Positions 62,577 through 64,000 of a DNA stretch of 64,000 nt are shown here, one piece after another (the first letter of the stretch is position 1; the number at the start of each line of letters is the position of its first letter). The stretch is from Bacteroidota bacterium (GTDB taxonomy: Bacteria > Bacteroidota > Bacteroidia > AKYH767-A > 2013-40CM-41-45). Where the stretch lies: positions 62,001 to 126,000 of the forward strand of contig JADKIH010000003.1 in NCBI GenBank assembly GCA_016721305.1. Reading direction: 5' to 3'. The position numbers and the translations under genes were made by a program. The notes under the pieces are model-generated. The model did not search any database and was not told the origin of the DNA. It saw only the letters and a program-made list of their open reading frames with translations.

Positions 62577-63656
62577 CTACTTATGCGAAGAATTGAAAAT
62601 CGAAATTGCTTTTTCTATTGTCAAATTGCAAATCGTTATTCGCTTTGCAATTGGCAAACTCTGATCGCACTCCAAGGTCAAAACAGGGATATTTTTTGTT
62701 TGTCCATACCACATCAAATCATGTAGCCCGGCGATATCATTTATTTTTTCTCGATATGTGCTCCGCTTTAGCCAACCCGGAAACGGAAGACTTGTATCGA
62801 AGGCATAGTCTGTTAAAGCAATTCCATTTTCACTAAGGCTTTGGCAAAGTTGCTTTCCCATCTCATCGGAAATTAATTTATTGACCATGACGCAGGTTTC
62901 CCAGTTTCCGTTGTTCTCGTGCAGATCAATTATCAGATCAGGTTGAAAATCTTCAATGTGTTTAACGATATTCTTTGTTTCAATTTGAGTCGGATTTAAA
63001 TAGTCGCGATTAATATTACATCCGCATTCATTCTCTCGTGATTCCAACATGAATCCTACCGGGTTCACAGGGCAAACAATTCGGATGGCCGTATTTCCTA
63101 AAACACTATTCGTTTTTTCCAATTCATCCAGAATGTGTGGAATGGATAAGACACCTGCCGGCTCATCACCATGTACACCTGCAAGAACCAGTACTTTTGT
63201 ACGATAATCTTTCGGCTCAAAATAGAAGCTTTTGAAATGATAATACCTATTCTCGTGTAAAATGCTATCCGTTTTTGTAGAAAAGAAAGAGGAATAACGG
63301 TTCAATTGGTTGTCAACTATTGCTAAATCCATTTTACCAATACTGCCGCTTTGTTTCAGGTATTCACTTTTGTGAATTGTGCCAAATGGGCAAACGACCG
63401 AATTCCGTTTTGCTTTGGCAACATCGGTAACAGGCACAGATATGACAGCCAAAACAAGGATAAAAAATACATGAGTCAAGAATTTTTTTAAGGCACTTTG
63501 ATCGCCACTCTTATTTCGCTTAATAAACTGACGAATAATAAAAATGAAAGCGAGCAGAAAAACCACCCATTTCAAAAATATGAGAGGGGGAATGTATCCG
63601 GCACCAAATGAGATTAAGATAAATAATACTAAAAGAGTTGCCGAAATTTTATTCAT
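62577..63656 (-). CDS. M14-like peptidase/deacylase (succinylglutamate desuccinylase-aspartoacylase group)
   Basis: The 359-aa protein has two N-terminal transmembrane helices (about residues 5-42) and a zinc-hydrolase domain. LAGVHGDEPAG carries the His-x-x-Glu zinc ligands (about 160-166); the third ligand is in LIIDLHENNG. CPVNPVGF and the substrate Arg in ESRENECGCNINRDYL complete the M14 pattern. The closest layout is the AstE/aspartoacylase branch or zinc carboxypeptidases of the ecto type. With the membrane anchor it should act in the periplasm on an acylated amino acid or peptide. Substrate unknown. Confidence 0.8.
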   Translation of the reverse strand: MNKISATLLVLFILISFGAGYIPPLIFLKWVVFLLAFIFIIRQFIKRNKSGDQSALKKFLTHVFFILVLAVISVPVTDVAKAKRNSVVCPFGTIHKSEYLKQSGSIGKMDLAIVDNQLNRYSSFFSTKTDSILHENRYYHFKSFYFEPKDYRTKVLVLAGVHGDEPAGVLSIPHILDELEKTNSVLGNTAIRIVCPVNPVGFMLESRENECGCNINRDYLNPTQIETKNIVKHIEDFQPDLIIDLHENNGNWETCVMVNKLISDEMGKQLCQSLSENGIALTDYAFDTSLPFPGWLKRSTYREKINDIAGLHDLMWYGQTKNIPVLTLECDQSLPIAKRITICNLTIEKAISIFNSSHK

Positions 63657-63752
63657 GATAAGTTTACTTTCAAAATAATTATGATAAATAAAATTTCGTT
63701 CCGAGAGGAATTAAATATCTTATAAAGACGTAAACTTAATATATTATTCGAT

Positions 63753-64000
63753 TCACTTCACCGTTACAATCGGTCGAAATCCAACAAATGGTGATGGGCC
63801 GGAAAATTTGGAAGTTGATCGATTCATCGCTTCCGTTTCCGAAGATGCCCAGGAGCCACCAACAGCTATTCCACGCTGAGCGATCATTTCAGCCGCATTT
63901 CCATTCATATTAAATAAGCCGATTGAATTGGGCATATATGACTTTGCCGGACTCGTATATGTTACATTATCAAAAACGGAGCGCTCTTGAGTTGAGCGAT
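63753..64000 (-). CDS. Formylglycine-generating-enzyme-like (SUMF1/EgtB) protein, C-terminal fragment (cut by window edge)
   Basis: Open from the right edge to the stop at 63753, giving at least 82 codons. The visible sequence has NSIGLFNMNGNAAEM, then GIAVGGSWASS and SPFVGFRPIVTV, the conserved end of the formylglycine-generating enzyme family (N.xGLYdM.GNv.E...vRGGSW....GFR.v). The Trp/Glu expected after GN is Ala-Ala-Glu-Met here. In Bacteroidota, related proteins include the gliding/T9SS proteins GldK and GldJ, but the fragment is too short to separate these from other family members. Confidence 0.82.
   Translation of the reverse strand, partial: RSTQERSVFDNVTYTSPAKSYMPNSIGLFNMNGNAAEMIAQRGIAVGGSWASSETEAMNRSTSKFSGPSPFVGFRPIVTVK

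Overview
The window reads as chromosomal DNA of a moderately AT-rich member of the Bacteroidota. The main grounds are about ten genes for secreted proteins with a signal peptide and a C-terminal type IX secretion (T9SS) sorting domain, a gldH gliding lipoprotein next to ricT, TAnnTTTG-type promoter boxes instead of E. coli-like ones, a gingipain-like C25 protease, and a BamE-less, OMP-rich envelope gene set. I saw no rRNA, tRNA, CRISPR array, prophage or transposase.

Layout. 1-5 kb: start of a secreted protein (edge), asd, a secreted protein of unknown function, a LolC/E-type permease, a methyltransferase bracketed by 48-bp inverted repeats, and rbfA. 5-16 kb: a leucine-rich-repeat T9SS protein, an MsbA-like exporter, a rhodanese lipoprotein, lysS, YCII and cupin proteins, and a large T9SS beta-propeller protein. 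16-29 kb: DUF1304, a T9SS protein plus di-haem peroxidase, pgi/pmi, lipB, a serine hydrolase, an acyltransferase, a DEDD exonuclease, a TauE-type transporter, and an outer-membrane barrel gene whose 3' end has been multiplied downstream. 29-37 kb: pterin dehydratase, a duplicated peptide-type ABC ATPase and a glycosyltransferase cluster (three GT2, one STELLO-type, one polytopic). 37-45 kb: scoB and scoA split by a four-helix-bundle gene with octamer arrays, a PBP1A gene with an internal deletion, and a pair of M16 peptidases. 45-50 kb: gldH-ricT and a LytTR two-component pair. 50-61 kb: a T9SS cargo cluster with the C25 protease. 61-64 kb: DUF6600, an M14-like peptidase and a formylglycine-generating-enzyme-like protein (edge).

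Two features cut across the annotation. First, the gaps between genes are full of short-word iterated repeats (cores CACTAAG, CACGAG, CGCAGA, CACGGA, AGCTAAT and TTGCGRG, spaced about 7-12 bp), many folded into long perfect hairpins directly after stop codons. Different families nest inside each other and sometimes bracket single genes. This is the strongest candidate for an undescribed system here. Second, at least 12 otherwise ordinary genes are broken by 16 shifts. Every one is the size of a single missing base and many lie in homopolymers, so they look like sequencing errors. I give the joined spans and mark the break points.
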